Source: Pseudomonas sp. MF4836
GTDB taxonomy: Bacteria > Pseudomonadota > Gammaproteobacteria > Pseudomonadales > Pseudomonadaceae
Assembly (NCBI RefSeq): GCF_002018875.1
Contig: NZ_MVOL01000003.1
Location: 620,001-684,000 of the forward strand
Reading direction: 5' to 3'
DNA length: 64,000 nucleotides
The translations under genes and the position numbers were made by a program. Positions 48,346-56,935 of the stretch are shown here, piece after piece (within the stretch, counting starts at the first letter, position 1; each line of letters opens with the position of its first letter). The notes beneath the pieces were generated by a model. The model did not search any database. It saw only the letters and a program-made list of their open reading frames with translations, and was not told where the DNA came from.

Positions 48346-48521
48346 TACAACGCTCCTAAAAACCTGATACGCATTTCACTGGTGGAGTCATTTTCCCGCT
48401 TGGACCCCGTAGATCTGCATCCACTTCGGGTGCAAGTTTTGCCAGCGAACCGCTGATGACGGTTTTGAGATTTTCAGGTGGGGAGGCCCCGGATCACGGA
48501 AGCACGGCCCATTACATTCGT

Positions 48522-48556
48522 AAAACAAAGCCCACGGCACGCCGTGGGCTTTATTG
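48522..48556 (-). terminator. Attenuating terminator after the braC-like gene
   Basis: AAAGCCCACGGC / GCCGTGGGCTTT, a perfect 12-bp stem with a 2-nt loop and a T-rich tail on the minus strand, between the binding-protein and permease genes. It likely gives excess binding protein. Confidence 0.88.
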
Positions 48557-48577
48557 GACGCTCAGTAGGACAGGGCC

Positions 48578-49705
48578 TTATTGAGGCGAGACTTCGGTTT
48601 TAGGTTTGCCGAAGTGCCACTCGTAGACCACGAATTTGAAGTCTTTCAAGTCACCCTTGGCGTCGAAGCTCAGGTCGCCAGTTGGGGTTTTGAACGTGCC
48701 GGCGTGGATGGCTTCAGCCACCTTGGCGGCATCTTCGCTCTTGGCGGCAGTGATACCACCGGCGATGACTTCAACAGCGGAGTAGGCAGGGAACACGAAC
48801 GGGCCGCTTGGGTCTTCTTTCTTGGCCTTGAAGGCATCTGCCAGGGCGACGTTGGCCGGATCCTGGTCGAAGGATTTCGGCAGGGTCACCAGCAGGCCTT
48901 CGGAAGCGTCCTTGGCGATCTGGGAAATGGAGTCGTTACCCACGCCTTCCGGACCCATGAACTTGGCTTTCAGGCCTTTTTCCTGGGCTTGACGCAGGAT
49001 CAGGCCCAGCTCTGGGTGGTAGCCGCCGTAGTAGACGAAGTCGACGTTGGCTTGCTTGAGCTTGGCGATCATCGAGGAGAAGTCTTTGTCGCCGGCGTTG
49101 ATGCCTTCGAACACGGCAACCTTGGTGCCTTTTTTCTCCAGGGTCTGCTTCACGGCGGTGGCGATGCCTTCACCGTATTGCTGTTTGTCGTGCAGCACGG
49201 CGACGATTTTCGGCTTCACGTGGTCGGCGATGTAGTTACCGGCGGCAGGGCCCTGGGCGCTGTCGAGGCCGATGGTGCGGAACACCATTTTGTAACCACG
49301 GGCGGTGATGTCCGGGCTGGTGGCAGCCGGGGTGATCATGATCACGCCTTCGTCTTCGTAGATGTCGGAAGCGGGTTGAGTGGAGCTGGAGCAGAGGTGA
49401 CCGACCACGAACTTGACGCCGTCGTTGACGACTTTGTTGGCCACGGCCACGGCTTGTTTCGGATCGCAGGCATCGTCGTATTCAACGGCTTCGAGTTTCT
49501 TGCCGTTGACGCCGCCCTTGGCGTTGATTTGCTCGATGGCCATTTTGGCGCCACTGAACTGCATGTCGCCGTACTGGGCTACAGGGCCGGTTTTAGGGCC
49601 GGCAATGCCGATCTTGATGGTGTCAGCTGCGAACGAATGGCTGGCAACCCCGGCCAGGACCATAGCGGCAAACAGTTTGGAAATCTGCTTAGTAGCCTTA
49701 TTCAT
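48578..49705 (-). CDS. braC: Branched-chain amino acid-binding periplasmic protein (BraC/LivK)
   Basis: A 375-residue type I periplasmic binding protein. The signal peptide ends at HSFA (residue 26). The mature start is DTIKIGIAGPKTGPVAQYGDMQ, and GHLCSSSTQPASDIYE is the ligand-binding block with a conserved Ser/Thr set. It delivers Leu, Ile, Val, Ala and Thr to the LivHMGF complex. First gene of the operon; its promoter lies in 49706-50054. Confidence 0.96.
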   Translation of the reverse strand: MNKATKQISKLFAAMVLAGVASHSFAADTIKIGIAGPKTGPVAQYGDMQFSGAKMAIEQINAKGGVNGKKLEAVEYDDACDPKQAVAVANKVVNDGVKFVVGHLCSSSTQPASDIYEDEGVIMITPAATSPDITARGYKMVFRTIGLDSAQGPAAGNYIADHVKPKIVAVLHDKQQYGEGIATAVKQTLEKKGTKVAVFEGINAGDKDFSSMIAKLKQANVDFVYYGGYHPELGLILRQAQEKGLKAKFMGPEGVGNDSISQIAKDASEGLLVTLPKSFDQDPANVALADAFKAKKEDPSGPFVFPAYSAVEVIAGGITAAKSEDAAKVAEAIHAGTFKTPTGDLSFDAKGDLKDFKFVVYEWHFGKPKTEVSPQ

Positions 49706-50054
49706 AGTGCTCCACTCTTACTGTTGTAATTTTTATAGTTCTGGCGGCCAGAGACGCAGAACCGGGTCAGATAGATCTTTGTTATCCCCGGAAATGCCCC
49801 TGGCAACTGTACCGGTACAGTGTAGAGCGCCGGTTGTTCGCTTGAAAAGCTGGCTGCTGGGGGCAAAACCATAGGGTGTCGCTTTATTGAAAGAAAAAGA
49901 CAGAATTGCGGCGGGATTTTCGCTGTAGTGCGGCCTTGTTCGAGGGCAATCCTTGGCGTTTCTGGAGTTCTCTATCGTTGACGCGTTGGCATCTGGGTTT
50001 TTCTGCCAGATCACCGACGTTATGATTGCGCCGATTTCTTTTCTGGACAGTCCC
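49706..50054. other. Divergent intergenic region braC / DUF2288 gene
   Basis: 349 bp without a gene, holding the braC promoter (minus) and the DUF2288 promoter (plus). The only clear element is the palindrome at 49806-49821. AT-rich sequence near 49760-49790 may include the braC -10. Confidence 0.55.
49806..49821. promoter_or_regulatory. Perfect 16-bp palindrome in the braC upstream region
   Basis: ACTGTACCGGTACAGT is fully self-complementary and lies 101 bp upstream of the braC start. It is not a LexA box because the half-site spacing is N6. The symmetric TGTACC/GGTACA arms suggest a GntR/MocR- or TetR-type dimer site. The regulator is unknown. Confidence 0.55.
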
Positions 50055-50360
50055 ATGACTCAAGAACCTAGCACCCTCTATGCCAAGCTGCTTGGTGAAA
50101 CCGCATCTATTACCTGGAAGGAGCTGGAACCGTTCTTCGCCAAGGGTGCCCTATTGTGGGTCGACCCCGGGCTGGATCTGATCGAAGCGGCGCAGGCCAT
50201 GGCCGAGAACCAGGCCGAGAAAGTGGCTGCCTGGCTGGCCGAAGAGAAGGTTGCCAAAGTGTCTGCGACGCGGGCGCTGGATCTGGTGGAACGAGATCCG
50301 CAGCTGTGGGCGGTGGTGGTATCGCCGTGGATTATGGTCCAGGAAAGGGCGTCTGCCTGA
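50055..50360 (+). CDS. DUF2288 protein
   Basis: A 101-residue soluble helical protein; WKELEPFFAKGALLWVDPGLDLIEAA and the acidic helix that follows match DUF2288, a small proteobacterial family of unknown function. The ATG at 50055 gives the family length. A clear terminator follows directly after the stop. Confidence 0.85.
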   Translation: MTQEPSTLYAKLLGETASITWKELEPFFAKGALLWVDPGLDLIEAAQAMAENQAEKVAAWLAEEKVAKVSATRALDLVERDPQLWAVVVSPWIMVQERASA

Positions 50361-50679
50361 TGCTGCGCACCTTCATGGTGCGCATTTTTCCCGACAGAAA
50401 GTGTGTAGCGGAGTAACCGCGATCCGGGTGATGGCATCTTGCCGTGAAGAAAGGCCCCACCGCTTTTTCAGCCCGGATGACGTTCACGGAAGGGGAACAG
50501 TTTCAAGCCCAGCCGACGGGCTGCTCAATTGTTTCGGATTGTGAGTTGGCAGGGCGTGCGGCCACTAAAAGTGCCATCAACGCCAGGCCTTGGTCTGGCG
50601 TGGAGAGGGGGAGCGACGCAATGGCCGCTGACACCGACTCCCCCAGGCAATGGCGGGAGCCGGCGTACCACGGCGGCTA
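50361..50679. other. Intergenic region between DUF2288 and the tubulin-like gene
   Basis: 319 bp without a convincing gene. It holds the DUF2288 terminator (50364-50389). A second hairpin, CGCCAG / CTGGCG at 50581-50600, has T4 about 15 nt further on the minus strand and could end the tubulin-like transcript. Confidence 0.55.
50364..50389 (+). terminator. Terminator of the DUF2288 gene
   Basis: TGCGCACC-TTCA-TGGTGCGCA followed by T5 (TGCGCACC/GGTGCGCA stem), 4 bp after the stop codon. Confidence 0.9.
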
Positions 50680-52863
50680 TCAGTGGTCGGTCTTGCCGGT
50701 GTGGTTGTTGAGGGAGATGACCTTGGTCTTGCCGATGCGGTGACGGTAGATCTCGCGCAGGTACTTGATGGCTTTTTTCACGCAATCGCGGGACAGGCGG
50801 ATGTCATTGATCGAGACGAACTTGTCTTTGTCGTTGATCAGCTCGCGGTATTTCTTCTCGTACATCGGTTTGATCGCGTACCAGTTGGTATCGAGGATCT
50901 TCGCCGGGTTCTCGAACTCGTTCAGCAGGTCGTCGATCAGGCTTTCATCGAAGTGCTCGCTGACGATGAAGTCGAGGATCGAGTTGTCCAGGGTCTCGTC
51001 GAAACGGTACGGGTTACGCGCGAAGCAACGCTTGATAAAGGCCACGATCAGTGTCAGGAAGTCGTCCGACAGGCACGGGCTCTTGGCAATCAGGGTGGTC
51101 AGCGACAGGTTGGCCGAAGCTCCGATCACCAGTGCATAGCGCTTGAGGGTGGTGTTGGGGAACAGGCTGTTGAGATGGGTCTTGAGTCGATTCAGATCCA
51201 TATACGACAGCTTGTAGTCTTTGGGCAGCGAGACGATGGAGACCACCGACGAGCAGTTCTTGAAGAAGTGCAGGTCGTGCAGTGCCGCTGCGTCGTAGCC
51301 CGAAGCCTTGTATTGCTCCAGGGCTGCGCGATAGCGCTTGGACTCGATCGGCAGCAGGCTGATGCCCTCGATGGCCTGGGTCACCTTGTTGAAGTGCGGC
51401 AAATCGATCGAGCGGAAGAACAGGTCGTCGATGTTCAGGCGCTGCGGCTCTTTCTCGAACACCTTGAACTTGTCCCCCGACGGCGCTGGCTGCTCGGGCA
51501 CCACGGATTCGGCGTAGGCAATCGCCACCGGGCCGGCCAGGCTCATGAACAGGTCGTTGGCATCCAGGCGGATGGTTTCGCCAATGTCGATGCCGGCGCG
51601 GCGGAAGTAGTTCTGGTCGTAGTCGGTGGTCACCGCCTGCGCCGTGAGGATGTTGAAGATCTGCTGGGAGATGTACTGGTTGGCGTGCTTCTCCATGGCG
51701 TTGACGTCGATGTTCTGGATGTTGCCGTCATCGCTTTCTTCGGCGTAACGCATGATGTCGTTGGAGATCAGCATCATCGCGTTCCAGGGACGGATCCGGC
51801 CCATGACGCTGGCTTCGCTGCTGTCTTCGTTGTCGAAGTTGTAGGAGAAGTCCCACTCTTCCGACAGGTATTTGCACAGCAGGCGGCCGGCGTTGATATG
51901 CAGCGCCTCGGACATTTCGCTGCGGTGGTCGGAGATATTCGGCAGCACGCAGATGCCGCTGGTGAAGATCGGCTCGAAGACGAAGGAATGGCCGCTTTTG
52001 CTGTCGTGCTCATCCACCGGCTTGGTGTCGAACGTCTTGTTCATGTACGAGTACTGCTGGGCCAGGCCGAACTCCGACGCCATGCCCGAACCGGTACCGC
52101 CGCCGGCGCTGAAGATCGAGAAATACAGGCGCGACTGGTTGGCCTTGATCCCGCAGGAATCGATCAGGTACGAGTGGATCATTTTCCAGTCGGGGCTGGA
52201 GAAGCGCTGGGTGTCCTTGTTGAGGATGATCTTGGCCAGGTACTGACCCAGGATCGGCGCGTTACCGGCACCGCCGGCATGGACTTCCGAGAGGTCCATG
52301 ATCTTCATCTTGCTGTAGTCGCGGATAAAGCCGCTTTTTTCGCCCTTGCGCGAGAAGCGGATGCGCCCGGCGATGTCCTTGTCCAGGTCGCCGAGCATCA
52401 CCAGCGGTTCCACCAGGAACACCGGCTTGCTGGCCTTGTTCTGGCCCAGGCGCAGGTTGTTGCGAATCCATTGGCCCGGGCTGTAGCCCTTGGCTTCGTA
52501 GGATTTGTCTTCGTTATTGAATTCGTTGAGGTAGAACTTGCGCGCGTTGTACACCAGTTCCGCGACATCCAGGGCAATGTTCGAGCCGCAGCGGCCGAGG
52601 CCGATCAGGCACACCGACGGGAATTCCTGGTCGCGGCGGATCTCGTTGTCGCCTTCCAGGTGCGGTGGGCGCGGGAACACGCTGTCGCGCAGGCCGTCGA
52701 GGTTGTCGAGGATGCGGTCGGTGTTGGTCTCCGTGAAATACAGGTACTGCTGGGTGGCCAGCGGGCGGGAGCTGGACAATGGCTTCGAAATCGAGGGGCT
52801 TGGAATCGGAGAGGCCAGCGTCAGCTCGGATACTGCGTCGGCAGAGTTGTTTTTAGAAGTCAT
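50680..52863 (-). CDS. Tubulin/FtsZ-superfamily protein (Tubulin_2-like), chromosomal
   Basis: A 727-residue protein whose middle reads like FtsZ. After a disordered, Ser/Pro-rich N terminus (1-80) come T1 GLGRCGSN (88-95), T3-like HAGGAGNAPILG (195-206), the T4 signature GGGTGSG (254-260), T6-like MMLISND (363-369) and T7-like LDANDL (433-438). T7 retains Asp434 and Asp437, the pair that in FtsZ/tubulin activates GTP hydrolysis in the next subunit. Residues 538-593 match the pattern of the FtsZ C-terminal domain. About 130 basic residues follow. It should bind GTP and may polymerise. It is monocistronic, not near division genes, and far longer than FtsZ (about 390). It resembles Pfam Tubulin_2, whose role is unknown. 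Confidence 0.85.
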   Translation of the reverse strand: MTSKNNSADAVSELTLASPIPSPSISKPLSSSRPLATQQYLYFTETNTDRILDNLDGLRDSVFPRPPHLEGDNEIRRDQEFPSVCLIGLGRCGSNIALDVAELVYNARKFYLNEFNNEDKSYEAKGYSPGQWIRNNLRLGQNKASKPVFLVEPLVMLGDLDKDIAGRIRFSRKGEKSGFIRDYSKMKIMDLSEVHAGGAGNAPILGQYLAKIILNKDTQRFSSPDWKMIHSYLIDSCGIKANQSRLYFSIFSAGGGTGSGMASEFGLAQQYSYMNKTFDTKPVDEHDSKSGHSFVFEPIFTSGICVLPNISDHRSEMSEALHINAGRLLCKYLSEEWDFSYNFDNEDSSEASVMGRIRPWNAMMLISNDIMRYAEESDDGNIQNIDVNAMEKHANQYISQQIFNILTAQAVTTDYDQNYFRRAGIDIGETIRLDANDLFMSLAGPVAIAYAESVVPEQPAPSGDKFKVFEKEPQRLNIDDLFFRSIDLPHFNKVTQAIEGISLLPIESKRYRAALEQYKASGYDAAALHDLHFFKNCSSVVSIVSLPKDYKLSYMDLNRLKTHLNSLFPNTTLKRYALVIGASANLSLTTLIAKSPCLSDDFLTLIVAFIKRCFARNPYRFDETLDNSILDFIVSEHFDESLIDDLLNEFENPAKILDTNWYAIKPMYEKKYRELINDKDKFVSINDIRLSRDCVKKAIKYLREIYRHRIGKTKVISLNNHTGKTDH

Positions 52864-53058
52864 TGTGCGCCATGTGCCTGAACTGGTCGGCTCGTCGACA
52901 AAATGTCATCGAGCCATCACGGAGTGGGTTTCGCGACTTTTACAGTGCGATATTGGCCCCCGCGTCAGGGGACGTGCCTATGGACGCAGGGGGGAATCCT
53001 TTCCTTCGTCCAGATAAATCGGCCAATATCCGGCGATCTTTAATCAAAAGGAGGCAAG

Positions 53059-53958
53059 ATGATGGCAGCGTTACCCTCACTCGGATTTGCCGGTATCGGC
53101 CTGATGGGGCTGCCCATGTGCCGGCGCCTCTTGGCTGCGGGGTATCCGCTGACCGTGTGGAACCGCAATCCGCAGAAGTGCGCGCCACTGGTAGCCGCCG
53201 GGGCGCGACAAGTCGCCACACCGGCCCAGTTGTGCGAGGCCAGTGACCTGGTGCTGTTATGCCTGGCCAATACCGAGGTGGTGCGCGAGGTGGTCTTCGG
53301 TGACCAGGGCATCGCCCAGGGTGCCCGGGCCGGACAGTTGCTGGTGGACTTCTCCAGCCTAGAGCCCACTGCCACCCGTGAAATGGCCGCCCAGTTGGCC
53401 GAGGCGACCGGCATGGGCTGGGTCGATGCGCCGGTTTCCGGCGGCACGGCGGGTGCCGAAAGCGGCAGCCTGGCGATCATGGCAGGCGGTGCGGTGGCGG
53501 ATATCGAGCGGATTCGCCCGCTGCTGCTTAACCTCGGGCAGCGGGTGACCCACATGGGGCCGGTAGGCGCCGGCCAAGTGACCAAGGCCTGCAATCAGAT
53601 GATCGTTGCCTGCAATGCCCTGGTGATTGCCGAAGTGGTGGCCCTGGCCGAGCGTTCCGGGGTCGATGCCAGCCTGATTGCCGAGGCCCTGGCCGGAGGT
53701 TTTGCCGACTCGCGGCCGCTGCAGATCCTCGCCCCGCAAATGGCGGAAAGCCGTTTCGAACCGGTGAAGTGGCATGTGCGGACCTTGCTCAAGGACCTGG
53801 ACGGGGCGGTGAAGTTTTCCCGCGAGCAGGGCTCGGCCACGCCCATCAGCGGCTTGGCAGCACAGTTGATGCGCCTGCATGGGGCCCAGGGCTATCTGGA
53901 AAAAGACCCGGCGACCCTGATCCATCTCTATCGCCAGTCGGGGAGTGAAGACGCGTAG
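53059..53958 (+). CDS. NAD(P)-dependent beta-hydroxyacid dehydrogenase (HIBADH family)
   Basis: A 299-residue enzyme related to 3-hydroxyisobutyrate dehydrogenase and tartronate semialdehyde reductase. The cofactor motif GFAGIGLMGLPM opens the protein, the substrate loop VDAPVSGGTAGAESG follows, and the catalytic Lys is in GAGQVTKACNQM (about residue 175). The start is the first of two adjacent ATGs, behind AGGAGG. Its last 113 bp overlap the end of the convergent GGDEF/EAL gene. Confidence 0.92.
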   Translation: MMAALPSLGFAGIGLMGLPMCRRLLAAGYPLTVWNRNPQKCAPLVAAGARQVATPAQLCEASDLVLLCLANTEVVREVVFGDQGIAQGARAGQLLVDFSSLEPTATREMAAQLAEATGMGWVDAPVSGGTAGAESGSLAIMAGGAVADIERIRPLLLNLGQRVTHMGPVGAGQVTKACNQMIVACNALVIAEVVALAERSGVDASLIAEALAGGFADSRPLQILAPQMAESRFEPVKWHVRTLLKDLDGAVKFSREQGSATPISGLAAQLMRLHGAQGYLEKDPATLIHLYRQSGSEDA

Positions 53959-56143
53959 CGGCCCAGGCCGGCTGGTGCTCTTGGAGTTCGCTGAGCAATG
54001 CCGGCAGCAGCTCCAGGGACACCGGTCGGCTGAGCAGATACCCCTGGATGAAGTCGCAGCCGTAATGGCTGAGGAACGCGGACTGCTGCACGGTTTCGAC
54101 GCCTTCGGTGACCACCTGCAAATGCAGGGTGTGGGCCATGATGATAATGGCCTGGACGATCTCCATGTCCTGGGTCGAATGGGGAATGTCCTGGATGAAC
54201 GAGCGGTCGATCTTCAAGGTGTTGAGGGGCAGGCGCTTGAGATAGGCCAGGGATGAATAGCCGGTACCGAAGTCGTCGATCGACAGCGATACGCCCAGGG
54301 CCCGGATCTGCTGGAGCAGCGTCAGGGTATTGGCAATGTTGCCCATCAGGGCGTTCTCCGTGACCTCCAGCTCCAGGCACTGGGCCGGAAGGCCGGCGTG
54401 GTGCAGGGCCATCTTGATCTCGTCGGTCAGCTCGTCGCGCATCAGGTTCAGCGCCGAGCAATTGACCGCCACCTTGAGCTCGTTGAAACCCTGGCGCCTG
54501 AGCATGGCCAGGTCCTCGCAGGCCCGGCGCAACACCCAATTGTCGAGTTCGGCGATCAGGCCGTTGGCCTCGGCAATGCTGATAAAGCGGTCCGGCGCCA
54601 GCAACCCATGTACCGGGTGCTGCCAGCGGATCAGCGCTTCGAGTTTGCTGACCCGGGCGTTCTTCAGGTCGTAGATCGGCTGGTAATACACGGTCAGCCC
54701 GGCTTCGCTGCGCAGGGCGTGGCGCAGTTCTTCTTCCAGTTGCAGCTCCAAGGTGGCGCGGGTCTTCAGGTTGGAGCTGAAAAAATGCAGGCTGTTGCGA
54801 CCCGCGCCCTTGGACTGATACAGCGCCAGGTCGGCGTTTTTCAGCAGCTCTTCGCAGGTGCGGCCGTCGTCGGGGAACACGCTGATACCGATGCTGGTGG
54901 TCATGACCATGCGCCGGCCGGCGAGCTCGATGGGCAGCTTCATCTTTTGCATGATGCGCTGGGCCATATGCCGCGCTTCGTCGCGGTTATGCAGGCTGAT
55001 CAGGATGCAGAATTCATCGCCACCAAAACGTGCGACCACATCCTCGTGGCTGCGGGTGGAACCCTTGATATGCCCGGCCAGCACCTTGAGCAACTCGTCG
55101 CCGGCGTCATGGCCGAGGCTGTCGTTGATGCGCTTGAAGTGGTCGATATCCAGAAACATCACCGCCAGCATGCCGCCGCATGCGGTTTTTTCGATGAGTT
55201 TTTCAGCGAACAGCTGATTGAAGCCACGACGGTTGATCAGGCTGGTCAGGGCGTCGTAGTGCGCCACCTGCTGCAGGGAAACACGGGCCTGATCGAGCTG
55301 GCTGAGCAGGGCGTTGACCCGCCGCAGGTCGCGCTCCTTGTGTTGCAGTTTCTTGTCGGCCAGTGCAGCGCTGATGCAGCTGCCGATCAGCAGCAGGATG
55401 ATCACCGCAATGGTCAGCCCCAGCTGCATATGGTTGTTGTCCTGAGGGGCGAGTTGCGGCGCGCCGAGGGGCAGGGCCAGGGTCATGGACCACATGCCGA
55501 GAAAATGCATGCTGACGATCCCGGCGCCGAGCACCAGGCTGCTGGCGTACTTGAGCAATTGATGGAACATGCCGCTGCCTTCGCGCAACAAACTGGACAG
55601 CAGCAAGGCGGCGAAGCTGCAGGTGATGGCGACGATCACCGCCAGGGCGAAGCGGATCGGGTCATAGATGGCCACGGCGCTGGAGCGCATGGCGGCCATG
55701 CCCACGTAATGCATGGCGCAGATGCCCAGGCCGATCCAGATCGAGGCACTGATGTAGCGCCCCAGCCGCAGTTCGGGTTGGCTCAGGGTATTCATCGCCA
55801 GCCAGGAGGCGACCAGGGCTGTCAGCAGCGAGAGCACGGTAATCGGCAGGTCGTAGCTGACCTCAATCGGCGGCTGGAAGGCCAGCATGCCGATAAAATG
55901 CATGGCCCAGATCCCCCCCGCCAGGCAGGCGGCACCTATCCAGCGCCACAGCCGCTGGGCTGCGGGGTTATCCACGTGGCCCACGCGCTCGGCCATGTCC
56001 AGCGTGGCGAAGCTGGCCGCACAGGCGACCAGATAAGCCAGCAGCACCAGAAAGGGGTTATGGCTGCAATCGAGCAATACCTGCCCACCTTCCGGAAGCT
56101 CGGTAAAAAAATGCGCCCCAAGCCATCCCATAGCATGCCCCAT
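53846..56143 (-). CDS. MHYT-GGDEF-EAL cyclic-di-GMP signalling protein (MucR-like)
   Basis: A protein of about 765 residues. The N-terminal membrane sensor has seven helices with three MHYT repeats (MHFIGM, MHYVGM, MHFLGM), thought to bind copper or sense O2/NO. GGDEF is intact (374-378) and so is the EAL motif (502-504), so both diguanylate cyclase and phosphodiesterase activity are possible. The layout equals P. aeruginosa MucR, which feeds c-di-GMP to alginate synthesis. The start is uncertain (56143 or 56131). The C-terminal 35 residues are a low-complexity tail overlapping the convergent gene. Confidence 0.9.
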   Translation of the reverse strand: MGHAMGWLGAHFFTELPEGGQVLLDCSHNPFLVLLAYLVACAASFATLDMAERVGHVDNPAAQRLWRWIGAACLAGGIWAMHFIGMLAFQPPIEVSYDLPITVLSLLTALVASWLAMNTLSQPELRLGRYISASIWIGLGICAMHYVGMAAMRSSAVAIYDPIRFALAVIVAITCSFAALLLSSLLREGSGMFHQLLKYASSLVLGAGIVSMHFLGMWSMTLALPLGAPQLAPQDNNHMQLGLTIAVIILLLIGSCISAALADKKLQHKERDLRRVNALLSQLDQARVSLQQVAHYDALTSLINRRGFNQLFAEKLIEKTACGGMLAVMFLDIDHFKRINDSLGHDAGDELLKVLAGHIKGSTRSHEDVVARFGGDEFCILISLHNRDEARHMAQRIMQKMKLPIELAGRRMVMTTSIGISVFPDDGRTCEELLKNADLALYQSKGAGRNSLHFFSSNLKTRATLELQLEEELRHALRSEAGLTVYYQPIYDLKNARVSKLEALIRWQHPVHGLLAPDRFISIAEANGLIAELDNWVLRRACEDLAMLRRQGFNELKVAVNCSALNLMRDELTDEIKMALHHAGLPAQCLELEVTENALMGNIANTLTLLQQIRALGVSLSIDDFGTGYSSLAYLKRLPLNTLKIDRSFIQDIPHSTQDMEIVQAIIIMAHTLHLQVVTEGVETVQQSAFLSHYGCDFIQGYLLSRPVSLELLPALLSELQEHQPAWAATRLHSPTGDRDGSGSPGLFPDSPGPHAGASTVLPSR

Positions 56144-56274
56144 CACGGAATTTGCTCGCCCTGGCGGATCCCGGCGCCGACGAATGCCTTGAGTATAGAG
56201 CTCGCCCGTAGCCTGCAAGCGGTGATGGCAAACTGGTTCTAATGATTTGGTTATGGGCCCGATAGCGTTTGGCG

Positions 56275-56643
56275 CTAAGCGCTCTGTTCGAAATACAGCT
56301 CGTCGAAACGCGGCTCAAGGGGGGGCAGGCCGAACGCGGCACGCGCGGCATCGCAATCGGGGTTGGCCAGGCCGTCGGTCCAGGAGGCCTCGAACTCGCG
56401 GCAGGTGCTGGAGCGCTCATGGTAAATCGAGCAACTGACCTGGCTGCCCACTTCACCGACCAACCCCACGCAGCGCGTGGGTTTGCAGTCAGTGCCGAGC
56501 ATGGCCACACGGCTGGGGCTGATGGACGCCACCAGGTCGTCGGGCACCGAGCCCCCGGCCGAGGCGCATTCTCCCCAGAAAAAAGACACGCGAAAGTGTG
56601 AACAGCAGGCACCGCAACTCAGACACGGACTGGCTTCGGACAT
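56275..56643 (-). CDS. YkgJ-family Cys-cluster protein
   Basis: A 122-residue protein with the CxxCxxCC motif (CLSCGACC, 6-13 from the chosen start) and more Cys further on (CKPTRC, CSIYHERSSTC), matching the zinc- or iron-chelating YkgJ (UPF0153) family. Function unknown. The start at 56643 is chosen because homology begins there; another Met lies three codons upstream. Confidence 0.87.
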   Translation of the reverse strand: MSEASPCLSCGACCSHFRVSFFWGECASAGGSVPDDLVASISPSRVAMLGTDCKPTRCVGLVGEVGSQVSCSIYHERSSTCREFEASWTDGLANPDCDAARAAFGLPPLEPRFDELYFEQSA

Positions 56644-56935
56644 GGGCGTCATCAATAGAAAAGGGGGAAGAGAGGGGGGAGGCAAGGCCGCCATTCTAGG
56701 CTTCGCATTGGCCTTGGGAAGGGGGGGCGAGGACTATATTTTCTGCCTATAAAGGTGGCAATTTGATTGCGGATTTTCGGGCTTGGTCCAAGGGGCGCGG
56801 CCTTCAGCCCGGGGCAAGATGCCATGGCCTGATATCAGGATGGCGAATGATCACAGACAGGTGCGGCAGGGCTGACTAGATTGCAGTTTCCAGGCTCGCT
56901 TGCGTCTGGCCGAATAACAATAAAGAGACCGAACC

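Noticed and set aside
49806..49821. LexA box upstream of braC
   Set aside because: The arms CTGT/ACAG are present but separated by 6 bp rather than 8, so it does not fit LexA.
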